From NCBI GenBank assembly GCA_018896315.1, contig JAHIMV010000045.1:1-21083 (forward strand): 21,083 nt of DNA. Reading direction: 5' to 3'. This DNA is from Patescibacteria group bacterium (lineage in GTDB: Bacteria > Patescibacteriota > Patescibacteriia > UBA2591 > UBA6264). Both the position numbers and the translations under genes were made by a program. Shown here piece by piece: positions 6,703 through 13,765 of this stretch. How positions within the stretch are numbered: position 1 is the stretch's first letter; every line of letters begins with the position of its first letter. The notes beneath the pieces are model-generated. The model saw only the letters and a program-made list of their open reading frames with translations, ran no database searches and had not been told where the DNA came from.

Positions 6703-7482
6703 ATGATTGGTATTCTTGATTCAGGTTTAGGAGGATTAACTGTTGTCAAAAAGGTATTTAATGCTTTGCCAGAATATCAAATTTTATATTATGGTGATAC
6801 AGCTAATGGTCCTTATGGCAATAAAAGCAAGGAAATAATTCAAAAATATGCTTTTGAAGGAGTAAAATTTTTAACTAAACACGGGGCCAAGATAATCATT
6901 ATTGCTTGTAATACAACTTCAGCTGCTGCTTTAGATAGTTTAACAAAAGAATTTAGAATTATATTTTTTGGCGCAATTAATCCCGGAGTAAGAAAAGCAG
7001 TTCAGATTACTAAAGATAAGAAAATTGGGGTTATTGGCACGCGCATGACCATTCATTCCAATGTTTATCAAAATGCGATTAAAGCCATTGATGCTCAGAT
7101 TAGTGTTTTTGCCAAATCCGCTCCTTTATTAGTGCCATTAATTGAAGAATCTTGGATTAAAAAGCCAGAAGCAAATCGAATTATTAAAAATTATCTTTAT
7201 CCAATTAAATTAAAACAAGTTGATTCTTTGATTTTAGGTTGTAATTATTACCCAGTTATTAAAAAGAATATTCAGTCAAAAATCGGTAAAAAAGTGAAGT
7301 TGATAGATCCTGGAGATGAAGTAGTGAATGATGTTAAAATGTTTTTAGAACAAAATCCAGAAATAGAAAAGAGCCTGGTAAAAGGCTCAGCCCATAAGTT
7401 TTTTGTTTCTGATTTAACCCCTAAATATCAGTATTTAGCTGGTTATTTACTTGGCCAAAAGATTAAGCTAATCCAAGCTTAG
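6703..7482 (+). CDS. murI: Glutamate racemase, variant active site
   Basis: MurI makes D-glutamate for peptidoglycan from L-glutamate, using two cysteines. The 259-residue protein has the usual length. GILDSGLGGLTV (D6, S7), YYGDTANGPYGNKS (30-42) and IIIACNTTSAA (Cys69) match the family. The second motif, normally GCTHYP, reads GCNYYP at 179-184: Cys180 is kept but the Thr and the general-acid-assisting His are Asn and Tyr. It may be active with altered kinetics, or have another aspartate/glutamate racemase-like role. No SD is visible; a GC-rich repeat sits directly upstream. The last 20 bp overlap the 3' end of trpS tail to tail. Confidence 0.87.
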   Translation: MIGILDSGLGGLTVVKKVFNALPEYQILYYGDTANGPYGNKSKEIIQKYAFEGVKFLTKHGAKIIIIACNTTSAAALDSLTKEFRIIFFGAINPGVRKAVQITKDKKIGVIGTRMTIHSNVYQNAIKAIDAQISVFAKSAPLLVPLIEESWIKKPEANRIIKNYLYPIKLKQVDSLILGCNYYPVIKKNIQSKIGKKVKLIDPGDEVVNDVKMFLEQNPEIEKSLVKGSAHKFFVSDLTPKYQYLAGYLLGQKIKLIQA

Positions 7483-8443
7483 CTTTGACTTCAGCTATTG
7501 TTTTTTTAGCAATTTTATTGGCTTGCTCAGCCCCTTGAGCAAGTATTTTTTTAACTTTTTCTGAATCTTTTTCTAATTGTTTTCTTTTTTCTTGAATTGG
7601 TTTTAGTTCTTTAAAAAGATTTTTGGCTAAAAGTTTTTTACAATCTAAACAGCCAATTTTCGCTTTTGCGCAGCCATCAATAACATACTCTAGGTCTTTT
7701 TTATTAGAGACAAGTTGGTGTAAATGATAAATATTGCATTTTTTTGGTGTGCCTGGGTCAGTTCTTCTTTTACGGGCTGGATCAGTCATGGCAATGGCTA
7801 ATTTTTTTTCAATTGTTTTTAAAGAATCTGATAAGGCAATATAGCTTTCTTCACCATGGGATTTGCTCATTTTTTTCTTGTCATCAGTTAAGCTCATGAT
7901 TCTGGCTCCAGAAGTTAAATATGGTTTTGGCTCTGGGAAAGTTTTACCAAATTTTTTATTAAACTTTCTAGTAATTTCCCTGGTTAATTCTAAATGTTGA
8001 ACCTGATCTTCACCAACCGGAACTACCTGAGCCTTATAAAGCAAAATGTCTGCGGCCATTAAAACAGGATAATTAAAAAGTCCGGCATTAATGTTTTCTG
8101 AATGCTCTTTTGATTTTTCTTTAAACTGGATCATTCTATTTAAATCACCAATAGAAGTGACCGTGCTTAAAATCCAGGCCAATTCTGTATGGGCCGGAAC
8201 AGCGGATTGGATAAAAAGAATTGATTTTTTAGGATCAATTCCACAAGCGATTAAGTCCATAGCCAAGTCTAAAACTCGATTAGACATTTGTTTTATTTGG
8301 TAGGGGACAGTAATAGAGTGATAATCAACAACACAGAATAAACAAGGGTATTTTTTTTGTAAATCAACCCAGTTTTTAATTGCGCCAAAGTAGTTACCAA
8401 TATGGAGTAAGCCAGTTGGTTGAATACCGCTGAATAATATCAT
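7463..8443 (-). CDS. trpS: Tryptophan-tRNA ligase
   Basis: A class I aminoacyl-tRNA synthetase that charges tRNA-Trp. The N-terminal FSGIQPTG and HIGN (14-17) and the KMSKSHGE loop (191-198) give the catalytic signatures; GEDQVQHLELTR and NYPVLMAADILLYKA are family-typical. There are 326 residues, normal for bacteria. The second of two ATGs (8443) is chosen because an extended -10 (TGG-TATAAT, box 8455-8450) abuts the first ATG and would start transcription at the second, giving a leaderless mRNA. CLDCKKLL near the C-terminus is the familiar tRNA-binding-domain region with paired cysteines. Confidence 0.96.
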   Translation of the reverse strand: MILFSGIQPTGLLHIGNYFGAIKNWVDLQKKYPCLFCVVDYHSITVPYQIKQMSNRVLDLAMDLIACGIDPKKSILFIQSAVPAHTELAWILSTVTSIGDLNRMIQFKEKSKEHSENINAGLFNYPVLMAADILLYKAQVVPVGEDQVQHLELTREITRKFNKKFGKTFPEPKPYLTSGARIMSLTDDKKKMSKSHGEESYIALSDSLKTIEKKLAIAMTDPARKRRTDPGTPKKCNIYHLHQLVSNKKDLEYVIDGCAKAKIGCLDCKKLLAKNLFKELKPIQEKRKQLEKDSEKVKKILAQGAEQANKIAKKTIAEVKAKLGLA

Positions 8444-8449
8444 GGTCAT

Positions 8450-8477
8450 ATTATACCATTTTATGGCTAAATAGCAA
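8450..8477 (-). promoter_or_regulatory. trpS promoter
   Basis: TTGCTA, a 16-bp spacer ending TGG, and TATAAT (8455-8450) on the minus strand. The -10 ends 6 nt before the chosen ATG. Confidence 0.7.
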
Positions 8478-8543
8478 TGGGGATAAAATCTTGCTAATCT
8501 CTTATTTTATGGTATTCTTAATGCAGTATTAAAGAGGATATAT

Positions 8544-8981
8544 ATGTTAATTAAAAAGACAATTGTTATTATCCTTTCCTTGATTATTCTAGTTGGTTTA
8601 GCTAGTTGGAGTATATTTAGGGGTGAAAAAATTGCCCAGACAGGGGTAATTAATGGACAAAAGACAATTATTTTAGCTAATCTTTCTGGAATAAGGCTAA
8701 TTTCAGAAAGTCGAGGAGAAAATTCTTATCAGGCAAACTATATTAATGAAACAGTTAAAGATACTGATTTGTTAAAAAAGATGAGCAAATCATTGGAAAA
8801 GAGTTTTTACAGACAAGGATTTAGACTTGAACATGAAAAAGTGGCTCACAAATACCGGGTTTTAGACTTTAAAACCAAAGATGAGACAAAAAATGAAATA
8901 ATTAAAGTAGCCCTTGGCTATGAAAAAGGTCAGGGGACTTATTTTTCTTTTCATTACGCTTGGCCTTTAAGTACTAGGTAA
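8544..8981 (+). CDS. Small membrane-anchored protein, unknown function
   Basis: 145 residues, family not recognised. A single N-terminal hydrophobic helix (about 5-25) follows a short basic start, so the rest is probably extracytoplasmic. The soluble part (30-145) is charged, with no cysteines and a mixed alpha/beta look; it ends in an aromatic FSFHYAW segment. GAGG lies 8 nt before the ATG. A promoter-like TTGCTA and TGG-TATTCT lie upstream (about 8490-8517). A bidirectional terminator follows at 9036. It stands alone between trpS and the reductase gene. Confidence 0.65.
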   Translation: MLIKKTIVIILSLIILVGLASWSIFRGEKIAQTGVINGQKTIILANLSGIRLISESRGENSYQANYINETVKDTDLLKKMSKSLEKSFYRQGFRLEHEKVAHKYRVLDFKTKDETKNEIIKVALGYEKGQGTYFSFHYAWPLSTR

Positions 8982-9035
8982 AATAGTGTGAATAAAAATT
9001 AAAAGATTGCTAAAGAATTAATAATTTTGGGAAAT

Positions 9036-9064
9036 AAAAAAGTCTTTTTTAAAAGACTTTTTTT
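9036..9064. terminator. Bidirectional terminator between convergent genes
   Basis: AAAAAGTCTTTT pairs with AAAAGACTTTTT, flanked by A and T runs, so it works in both directions for the converging genes ending at 8981 and 9078. Confidence 0.75.
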
Positions 9065-9077
9065 AATTGAGTTGTTT

Positions 9078-9896
9078 TTATTGATTTTTATAGTTTTTAA
9101 ATATCTTAGTAATTTGGTCTTTTAAAGTAGGTAATTTCATTTCCTTTTCCAGCTTTTCAGTGTTTAAAACACAATTACTTCTTTTTGCTTTAGTCATTTG
9201 ATGTAATTGATCAAGGGATATAATTGTGTAAGTAAAGTTAGGGTCAACAATTTCTTTGTATAAATCAAGGATTTGTTTATGAGTCATTGGTCCGGGATTA
9301 ACCATATTAAAGATACCGGTTTTATTTTTTTTCATTAGATGTTCCGCTACCTGGATTAAGTCATCAACAATGGTCATGGAGTTTTCAATATTAATTACCT
9401 TTTTATAGTTTAATATTTTTCTAATAAAATTACGCGGACTATTTAAATCATTATCAATCGGCATTCTTAATCTTAATTGAAGAACATTGTAGTCTTTGAG
9501 CATGTCTTCGCTTAAGACTTTTGTTTTAGAATAAAAACTGCCGCCAAAGTTAGGTGGATCATCTTCTGACCAGCCTTTGCCTTGATTATCACCAGTATAG
9601 ACACAGCCTGAACCAAGGTGAAGCATTTTTACTTTTTTTTCAAAGCAAGCCCGGGCAACCATTAAAGGCATTAAAACATTAGATTTAAAAGTTTTTTGTT
9701 TGTTGTCTTCGCACCAATCAATATTGGGTCGGCCAGTTGCTCCGGCGCAATTAATAATCCAATCAGGTTGATGTTTTTTAATTTCTTGTAAAACATCTTG
9801 TTCAGATTCAATGTAAATAGAGCTTATACCTGATCCTTTTAAAGATTGGTTAAATTGGTTTCCTAAATAGCCATTGCCGAAAATTAAATATTTCAT
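9078..9896 (-). CDS. NRS/ER-like nucleotide-sugar epimerase/reductase
   Basis: A 272-residue extended SDR. The Rossmann loop GNGYLG is at 7-12, ATGRPNIDWCE at 53-63, the GSGCVY serine strand at 95-100, and catalytic FYSKTK (Y122, K126) at 121-126. RLRMPIDNDLNSPRNFI (142-158) and NSMTIVDDL (172-180) closely recall the C-terminal half of plant RHM and NRS/ER enzymes, which convert UDP-4-keto-6-deoxy-D-glucose to UDP-L-rhamnose by 3,5-epimerisation and 4-reduction. A related role in dTDP/UDP-deoxysugar synthesis (RmlD family) is inferred; no dehydratase partner lies in the window. No SD is seen before the ATG. It probably supplies a surface polysaccharide or glycoprotein sugar. Confidence 0.82.
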   Translation of the reverse strand: MKYLIFGNGYLGNQFNQSLKGSGISSIYIESEQDVLQEIKKHQPDWIINCAGATGRPNIDWCEDNKQKTFKSNVLMPLMVARACFEKKVKMLHLGSGCVYTGDNQGKGWSEDDPPNFGGSFYSKTKVLSEDMLKDYNVLQLRLRMPIDNDLNSPRNFIRKILNYKKVINIENSMTIVDDLIQVAEHLMKKNKTGIFNMVNPGPMTHKQILDLYKEIVDPNFTYTIISLDQLHQMTKAKRSNCVLNTEKLEKEMKLPTLKDQITKIFKNYKNQ

Positions 9897-9908
9897 GTTT
9901 TAAATAAA

Positions 9909-9947
9909 AAAATTTAGACTCTCTTAATTCATTTTTTAGAGAGATTA
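9909..9947 (-). terminator. Likely terminator of the SDR gene
   Basis: On the minus strand TCTCTC and GAGAGA-like arms enclose an A-rich loop and are followed by a T-rich tract (TTTTTTTATT), just after the SDR stop at 9951 and before the next gene. Confidence 0.5.
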
Positions 9948-9950
9948 AAA

Positions 9951-10700
9951 TTATTTAGCTATCCAGCCTCCGTCAACAACTAAAACTTCGCCGTTAACAA
10001 AATCTGATTCACTGGAAGCCAAGTAAACTGCGGCCATGGCAATATCTTTTGGCTCGCCCAAGCGGGGATAAAGAGTAGAACTTTCTAAAAATTGCTTTGT
10101 GGCAGGGTCATCCAGCATATCTTTAGTCATAGCTGTTTTGATTACGCCCGGAGCAATACAATTGACATTAATTTTCTTTGGAGCATATTCTAAAGCCATT
10201 TCTCGAGTTAAAGCAATGATACCGCCTTTTGAAGCACAATAAGCGCTAATCTGGTCAAAACCAACTAAACCGGCAATTGAAGTAATGTTTATAATTTTAC
10301 CGCTACCTTGTTTGAGCATTTCAGGAATTACTTTTTTAGAGCCTAAAAAAATGCTTTTAAGGTTAACATCTAAAACAGCATCCCAATCCTGTTCAGATGT
10401 TTGGTGAAGAGGGCCGAATTTGACAATACCGGCATTATTAACAAGAATGTCAATTCTTTTAAATTTATCTAAACAGGTTTTTACCATTTCATCAATATCT
10501 TTAGCTTTACTAACATCTGTTTTAATAAAAACTGCTTCTCCGCCTTTTTTATGAATTTGTTCCACTGTTTCTTTTCCTCCTTGTTCTGACCAATCAGCCA
10601 CAACTACTTTTGCTCCTTCTTTTACAAAAGCAAAAGCAATGCCTTGGCCAATGCCAGAACCGGCACCGGTGATAATTGCAACTTTGTTTTTTAAACGCAT
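9951..10700 (-). CDS. SDR-family oxidoreductase (FabG-like)
   Basis: A classical short-chain dehydrogenase of 249 residues. The cofactor loop TGAGSGIG is at 11-18, VVVADWS near 33-39 marks the cofactor-discriminating strand end (Asp favours NAD), NNAG is at 88-91, and the triad is Ser141, Tyr154 (YCASK) and Lys158. GEVLVVDGGW is the usual C-terminus. Proteins like this include 3-oxoacyl-ACP reductases and glucose or sorbitol dehydrogenases; the substrate cannot be told. With no fatty-acid genes nearby, a FabG role is not supported by context. The ATG at 10700 matches the family N-terminus (LKNKVAIITG); an upstream TTG adds 12 atypical residues. A TAATAT box 8 nt before this ATG suggests another near-leaderless start. 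Confidence 0.88.
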   Translation of the reverse strand: MRLKNKVAIITGAGSGIGQGIAFAFVKEGAKVVVADWSEQGGKETVEQIHKKGGEAVFIKTDVSKAKDIDEMVKTCLDKFKRIDILVNNAGIVKFGPLHQTSEQDWDAVLDVNLKSIFLGSKKVIPEMLKQGSGKIINITSIAGLVGFDQISAYCASKGGIIALTREMALEYAPKKINVNCIAPGVIKTAMTKDMLDDPATKQFLESSTLYPRLGEPKDIAMAAVYLASSESDFVNGEVLVVDGGWIAK

Positions 10701-10759
10701 AAGATTAAATATTATTTTAATTAATGTTTCCTTCAACGAGTAAGTAGCTTAGTGACGAA

Positions 10760-11359
10760 TTAAAGAATTATTTTTTTAACTTTAAACATTTTTCCATGTC
10801 CCGGAATTATATAATCAGCAATTCTTAAAATTTTTTCCCGGCTAATCTTTAATGCTTTTTTATCCTTAACATATGGATCTTTTAGTTTCATTAAGTTTTT
10901 TTTATCAATTTTTTGTTTTTGTTTATCTGCCCACCAAAAAACATCGGCAGCAATCGCCACTAATCCAAGCTTTTTGGTTTTCACTAAAACAGAACAGTGA
11001 AACATGTCGTGGCCAGGGGTTTTAATAATTTTTATATCCGTCCCTGGAACATAGCCATAATGTTCTTTTATCTTTCCGTCCCAAGAATAAATTTCACTTT
11101 GGTCTAAAATTTTAGCTTTGGCAAAGATACCAGTTAATAAAGAATGGTCTAAATGATAATGAGTTAAAATAACATAATCAATATCATTGGTTGATAGATT
11201 TTCTTTTTTTAAGGCGGTTAATAAACGCTTTCTATCTATACCTGGATCAACAATAATATTTTTATTTTTTGTTTTAATTAAAACAGCCGTTGACGACGCA
11301 TATTCATCTCCATTTTTTTCTCTAGCATAACCTTTGATTAAGATTTTGATTTCAGTCAT
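10760..11359 (-). CDS. Metallo-beta-lactamase-fold hydrolase
   Basis: A 199-residue MBL-fold protein. Metal ligands are visible: THYHLDH (66-72), His117 in TPGHD, Asp139 in AADVFW and the final PGHG His near 189. The short size and order resemble MBLAC1-like or quorum-lactonase-like members, but the substrate is unknown; nuclease, thioesterase and lactonase activities all exist in this fold. TATCCT lies 5 nt before the ATG with no SD, again suggesting little or no leader. It shares strand with the SDR gene downstream (59 nt gap to the chosen SDR start), possibly as one transcript. Confidence 0.82.
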   Translation of the reverse strand: MTEIKILIKGYAREKNGDEYASSTAVLIKTKNKNIIVDPGIDRKRLLTALKKENLSTNDIDYVILTHYHLDHSLLTGIFAKAKILDQSEIYSWDGKIKEHYGYVPGTDIKIIKTPGHDMFHCSVLVKTKKLGLVAIAADVFWWADKQKQKIDKKNLMKLKDPYVKDKKALKISREKILRIADYIIPGHGKMFKVKKIIL

Positions 11360-11405
11360 GGAATAGGATATTTAATTTAAAAATTTTTAAGTAATATTTT
11401 TGTAA

Positions 11406-11489
11406 TGCCGCGGGAGAGACTTGAACTCTCAAGGGATTGCTCCCACTAGTCCCTGAAACTAGCGTGTTTACCGGTTTCACCACCGCGGC
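11406..11489 (-). tRNA. tRNA-Leu(CAG)
   Basis: On the minus strand GCCGCGG pairs perfectly with CCGCGGC; the discriminator is A at 11406 and no CCA is encoded. The anticodon stem CTAGT/ACTAG holds loop TTCAGGG, giving CAG. The variable arm is long (GGGA/TCCC hairpin), as in class II tRNAs, and the T arm is GAGAG/CTCTC around TTCAAGT. It is 84 nt and complete. Its first 10 bases plus four upstream bases are repeated beyond the endonuclease ORF at 12161-12174. Confidence 0.95.
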
Positions 11490-11495
11490 TTATTT

Positions 11496-12128
11496 TTATA
11501 AGAGAGACTCAACGATTTTGTACTTTCGCCTAAGACACGGAACATTGCTATCATAGTATAAATGTGAGAGTAATTTCAAAGATTCTTTTTTAGCGTAGGT
11601 TAATGAAAATTCTCTGATTTTATGCATTATGAAGCCATTTATACTTAGTAATTTTTTTGTTCGTTCTTGTAGCCACTGTAAATGTTTGAGGCTTGCTGAA
11701 TGAAAATTAGTATAAACCCTTTGACTGTTAGGATAGACTTGGTCTTGAAATTTACGAACATATCCATCTCCATCCAAATGACCTCTGAGAAAATCAAAAA
11801 AATATTTATCGGGGATTTTTAAAACGCCGATTATTTTACTTTTATTAGGCATTAACCCTATGTTCAATAGCCATTTATATAGAACAACATTACCAAATTG
11901 AACATGGTAATACTTTTTCTTTGAATATCCGCTATTTTTAGTTCCTATTTTAACTTTTAATCCAAGACACTTTTTAAATGTTTTAATCAGCTGAATATCT
12001 TTTGAGGTAAAATCAAAATGCCTCCCATCTGGAGATAGACAGCCATCAGTAGTTATCAATCCAATGGCATAAGCAAATTCAGCTGTCCATCTGACCACAT
12101 AATCTTTATTTTTTTGATTACCTCTCAT
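11496..12128 (-). CDS. LAGLIDADG homing endonuclease
   Basis: A 210-residue single-chain LAGLIDADG protein. The first motif is AYAIGLITTDG (19-29) and the second FLRGHLDGDG (113-122), each ending in the acidic metal-binding residue expected at the active site. About 90 residues separate them, normal for two-motif enzymes. Such proteins cut a long site of about 14-40 bp and drive copying of their gene into that site. Here the ORF is not inside an obvious intron or intein: it ends 6 nt before a complete tRNA-Leu. TATAAT (12140-12135) lies 6 nt before the ATG, so it has its own promoter and a leaderless start, like host core genes. The two terminal domains look complete, so it may be active. Confidence 0.88.
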   Translation of the reverse strand: MRGNQKNKDYVVRWTAEFAYAIGLITTDGCLSPDGRHFDFTSKDIQLIKTFKKCLGLKVKIGTKNSGYSKKKYYHVQFGNVVLYKWLLNIGLMPNKSKIIGVLKIPDKYFFDFLRGHLDGDGYVRKFQDQVYPNSQRVYTNFHSASLKHLQWLQERTKKLLSINGFIMHKIREFSLTYAKKESLKLLSHLYYDSNVPCLRRKYKIVESLL

Positions 12129-12134
12129 GTTTTT

Positions 12135-12140
12135 ATTATA
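12135..12140 (-). promoter_or_regulatory. -10 box of the homing endonuclease gene
   Basis: A consensus TATAAT ends 6 nt before the ATG. It lies just inside the insertion, so expression does not depend on the host tRNA promoter. Confidence 0.65.
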
Positions 12141-12170
12141 GCCAAGGATTCGCTATTCCGCCACCGCGGC
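12141..12170 (-). pseudogene. Truncated 5' end of a tRNA-Leu
   Basis: The minus strand reads GCCGCGGTGGCGGAAT (12170-12155), a typical bacterial tRNA-Leu acceptor strand and D-arm start, then diverges. No matching 3' half follows within the endonuclease region, so it is a remnant. Confidence 0.6.
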
Positions 12171-12217
12171 TTATAATTAAAATGTTTTTTAATTTCAAGG
12201 TTCTGCGAAGCAGGTTC

Positions 12218-13765
12218 TTATTTTCTGACTCTGTTTAAAATTTTAACAACTCCTTTATTGGCATTGACTTCAACTAAATCGCCATCTTTTAAAACCTTAG
12301 TAGCGATTTTAGTGCCAATAATACAAGGTTTATTCGTTTCTCTGGCTACTATGGCGGCATGGCAAGTAATGCCACCCTCATTGGTAATAAAAGCTGAAGC
12401 TAATTTCATAGCTGGAATAAATTCCACTGTGGTCATTTTAGCAACTAATATATTATCTTTTTTTACTTTAGGAATATCTTTGGCTATTAAAACTATTTTA
12501 ACCCGGCCTTTAATCATTCCTGAACAAGCAATTTCCCCTTTAAATTCCTTAATTGTTTTTTTCTTAATTATTTGTTTTCTTTTTTTAGGAGCAAGAATAG
12601 AAAAATGTTTTTTTATAAAATCACTTTCTTCTGGAGTACAAAAGCGAATCTCTCCACTAGAAGATAGCATACAGAAATTTTTTTTTCTTGAATTGACTTT
12701 TTTCCTTACTTCATTAAAATTAGGCTTTTTAAAAGATTCAACAATCTCATCAGGAGTTAAAAAAGAAATCTCTTGCCAGTTTTTTAAGCCAATTTTTTTA
12801 GCTGCTTTATTCAAAAATGGCCGTATCTTTAAATTAGCCTGACAAAAAATACTTTTCCGATATTCATTTAAAAACGTCCCTACTTGAAGAATGTTTACAT
12901 AATCAACAATAGTTTGATTAGATTTAATTTTATTAAACAATTTATTTCTCTCTTCTATATTGTTTTTATATATAAGTTGTAATTGTCTTATTCTTTGTTT
13001 GCAATCTATATTTTTTACTAACTTTTTTAATTGTTTAAGGAAAAAGTCTTTGTCCCAAGGTTTATCAACAAAATTTACTGGTATTGAGCCAAATTCTTCA
13101 ATGTGTTTTTCTAAAGGTTGCCTAAAGCATTTGGTTTTTATTAATTTATCTAAAGCTTTTTTTTCTGATTTTAATTTTTGCTGGACTTTTGCCCCAATTT
13201 TTAAAAGAGATAATTCTTCTTGTTTCATTGGACTGGATTCATCTGGAAAGGTTAAAAGAGCAATTGCTTTTTCTATGTCTCTTTTATTTCTAAGTTTTAA
13301 CTCTTTTTTTAACTCTTTTTCTAAAGGAAGAGGGAATATTCGGCCAATAAAAGTGGTTATTGGTAAACCAGGGGTTAATTTAAAATAAGATTTACAAAAT
13401 AAAGAAAAGTTTTTTATAGATTTATCTATAGAAATAAATTTATCTTTATAGATTTTGTCAACGACCTTAATTAGGGCTGTTCCTATTTTGAAGTAAGTTG
13501 TTTTTAATTTTTTGTAATAATTCTTGTCTTGTTTTATTTTTTTTAATATTGTTTTATAAAACAAATTTTTTGACTCCTTGTTATAAAAAAGAGATATATG
13601 GGTACCATAGCCAATATCTAACTCTTTTCTATAAATATTTAAACCATATAGATGAAAGTTCTCATCTCCTTTACTAAGCATCCATTTTTGTAATAAAGAC
13701 ATATTGCGGGTGACCAATAAATACCAATTTTGTGGATTTAAAATTTTTTTTATTTTCTCTTCCAT
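12218..13765 (-). CDS. PEP-utilising swivelling-domain protein
   Basis: 515 residues. The C-terminal part (about 410-512) is a PEP-utilising mobile (swivelling) domain with phosphohistidine motif GGITCHAAIVARE at 464-476 (His469), as in PEP synthase, pyruvate phosphate dikinase and EI. The N-terminal 400 residues are charged and helical. I see no ATP-grasp signature of PEP synthase and no PEP-binding barrel, so it is not a full PEP synthase; a stand-alone phosphotransfer or carrier-type role is possible but unproven. The family recurs in Patescibacteria under the name PEP-utilising protein (from memory). It starts within the end of the binding-protein gene (16-nt overlap), so it is translationally coupled, and closes the glyA cluster. 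A small GC-rich hairpin (12199-12217) follows the stop. Confidence 0.72.
   Translation of the reverse strand: MEEKIKKILNPQNWYLLVTRNMSLLQKWMLSKGDENFHLYGLNIYRKELDIGYGTHISLFYNKESKNLFYKTILKKIKQDKNYYKKLKTTYFKIGTALIKVVDKIYKDKFISIDKSIKNFSLFCKSYFKLTPGLPITTFIGRIFPLPLEKELKKELKLRNKRDIEKAIALLTFPDESSPMKQEELSLLKIGAKVQQKLKSEKKALDKLIKTKCFRQPLEKHIEEFGSIPVNFVDKPWDKDFFLKQLKKLVKNIDCKQRIRQLQLIYKNNIEERNKLFNKIKSNQTIVDYVNILQVGTFLNEYRKSIFCQANLKIRPFLNKAAKKIGLKNWQEISFLTPDEIVESFKKPNFNEVRKKVNSRKKNFCMLSSSGEIRFCTPEESDFIKKHFSILAPKKRKQIIKKKTIKEFKGEIACSGMIKGRVKIVLIAKDIPKVKKDNILVAKMTTVEFIPAMKLASAFITNEGGITCHAAIVARETNKPCIIGTKIATKVLKDGDLVEVNANKGVVKILNRVRK

Larger units (their letters stand above)
11480..12174 (-). mobile_element. 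Homing-endonuclease insertion at the 5' end of tRNA-Leu
   Basis: Identical 14-bp direct repeats (11480-11493 and 12161-12174), each the first 10 nt of tRNA-Leu plus ATAA, bracket a LAGLIDADG ORF and almost nothing else. The repeat period is 681 bp. The outer copy continues for a few bases as a plausible tRNA-Leu D-arm start (CGGAAT) and then loses similarity. The simplest reading is that the element entered a tRNA-Leu gene and restored an intact tRNA with its own end. Alternatively a tandem tRNA duplicate was eroded by the insertion. Confidence 0.6.

Noticed and set aside
12258..12842. 194-residue ORF on the plus strand
   Set aside because: It lies opposite the PEP-swivelling protein, whose phosphohistidine motif identifies the true strand; the hydrophobic look comes from antisense of Lys-rich coding.
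12960..13388. 142-residue ORF on the plus strand
   Set aside because: Antisense shadow of the same minus-strand gene; no promoter or SD.
12218..13765. Complete PEP synthase
   Set aside because: Only the swivelling phosphohistidine domain is recognisable; ATP-grasp and PEP-binding barrel signatures are missing and the length is too short.
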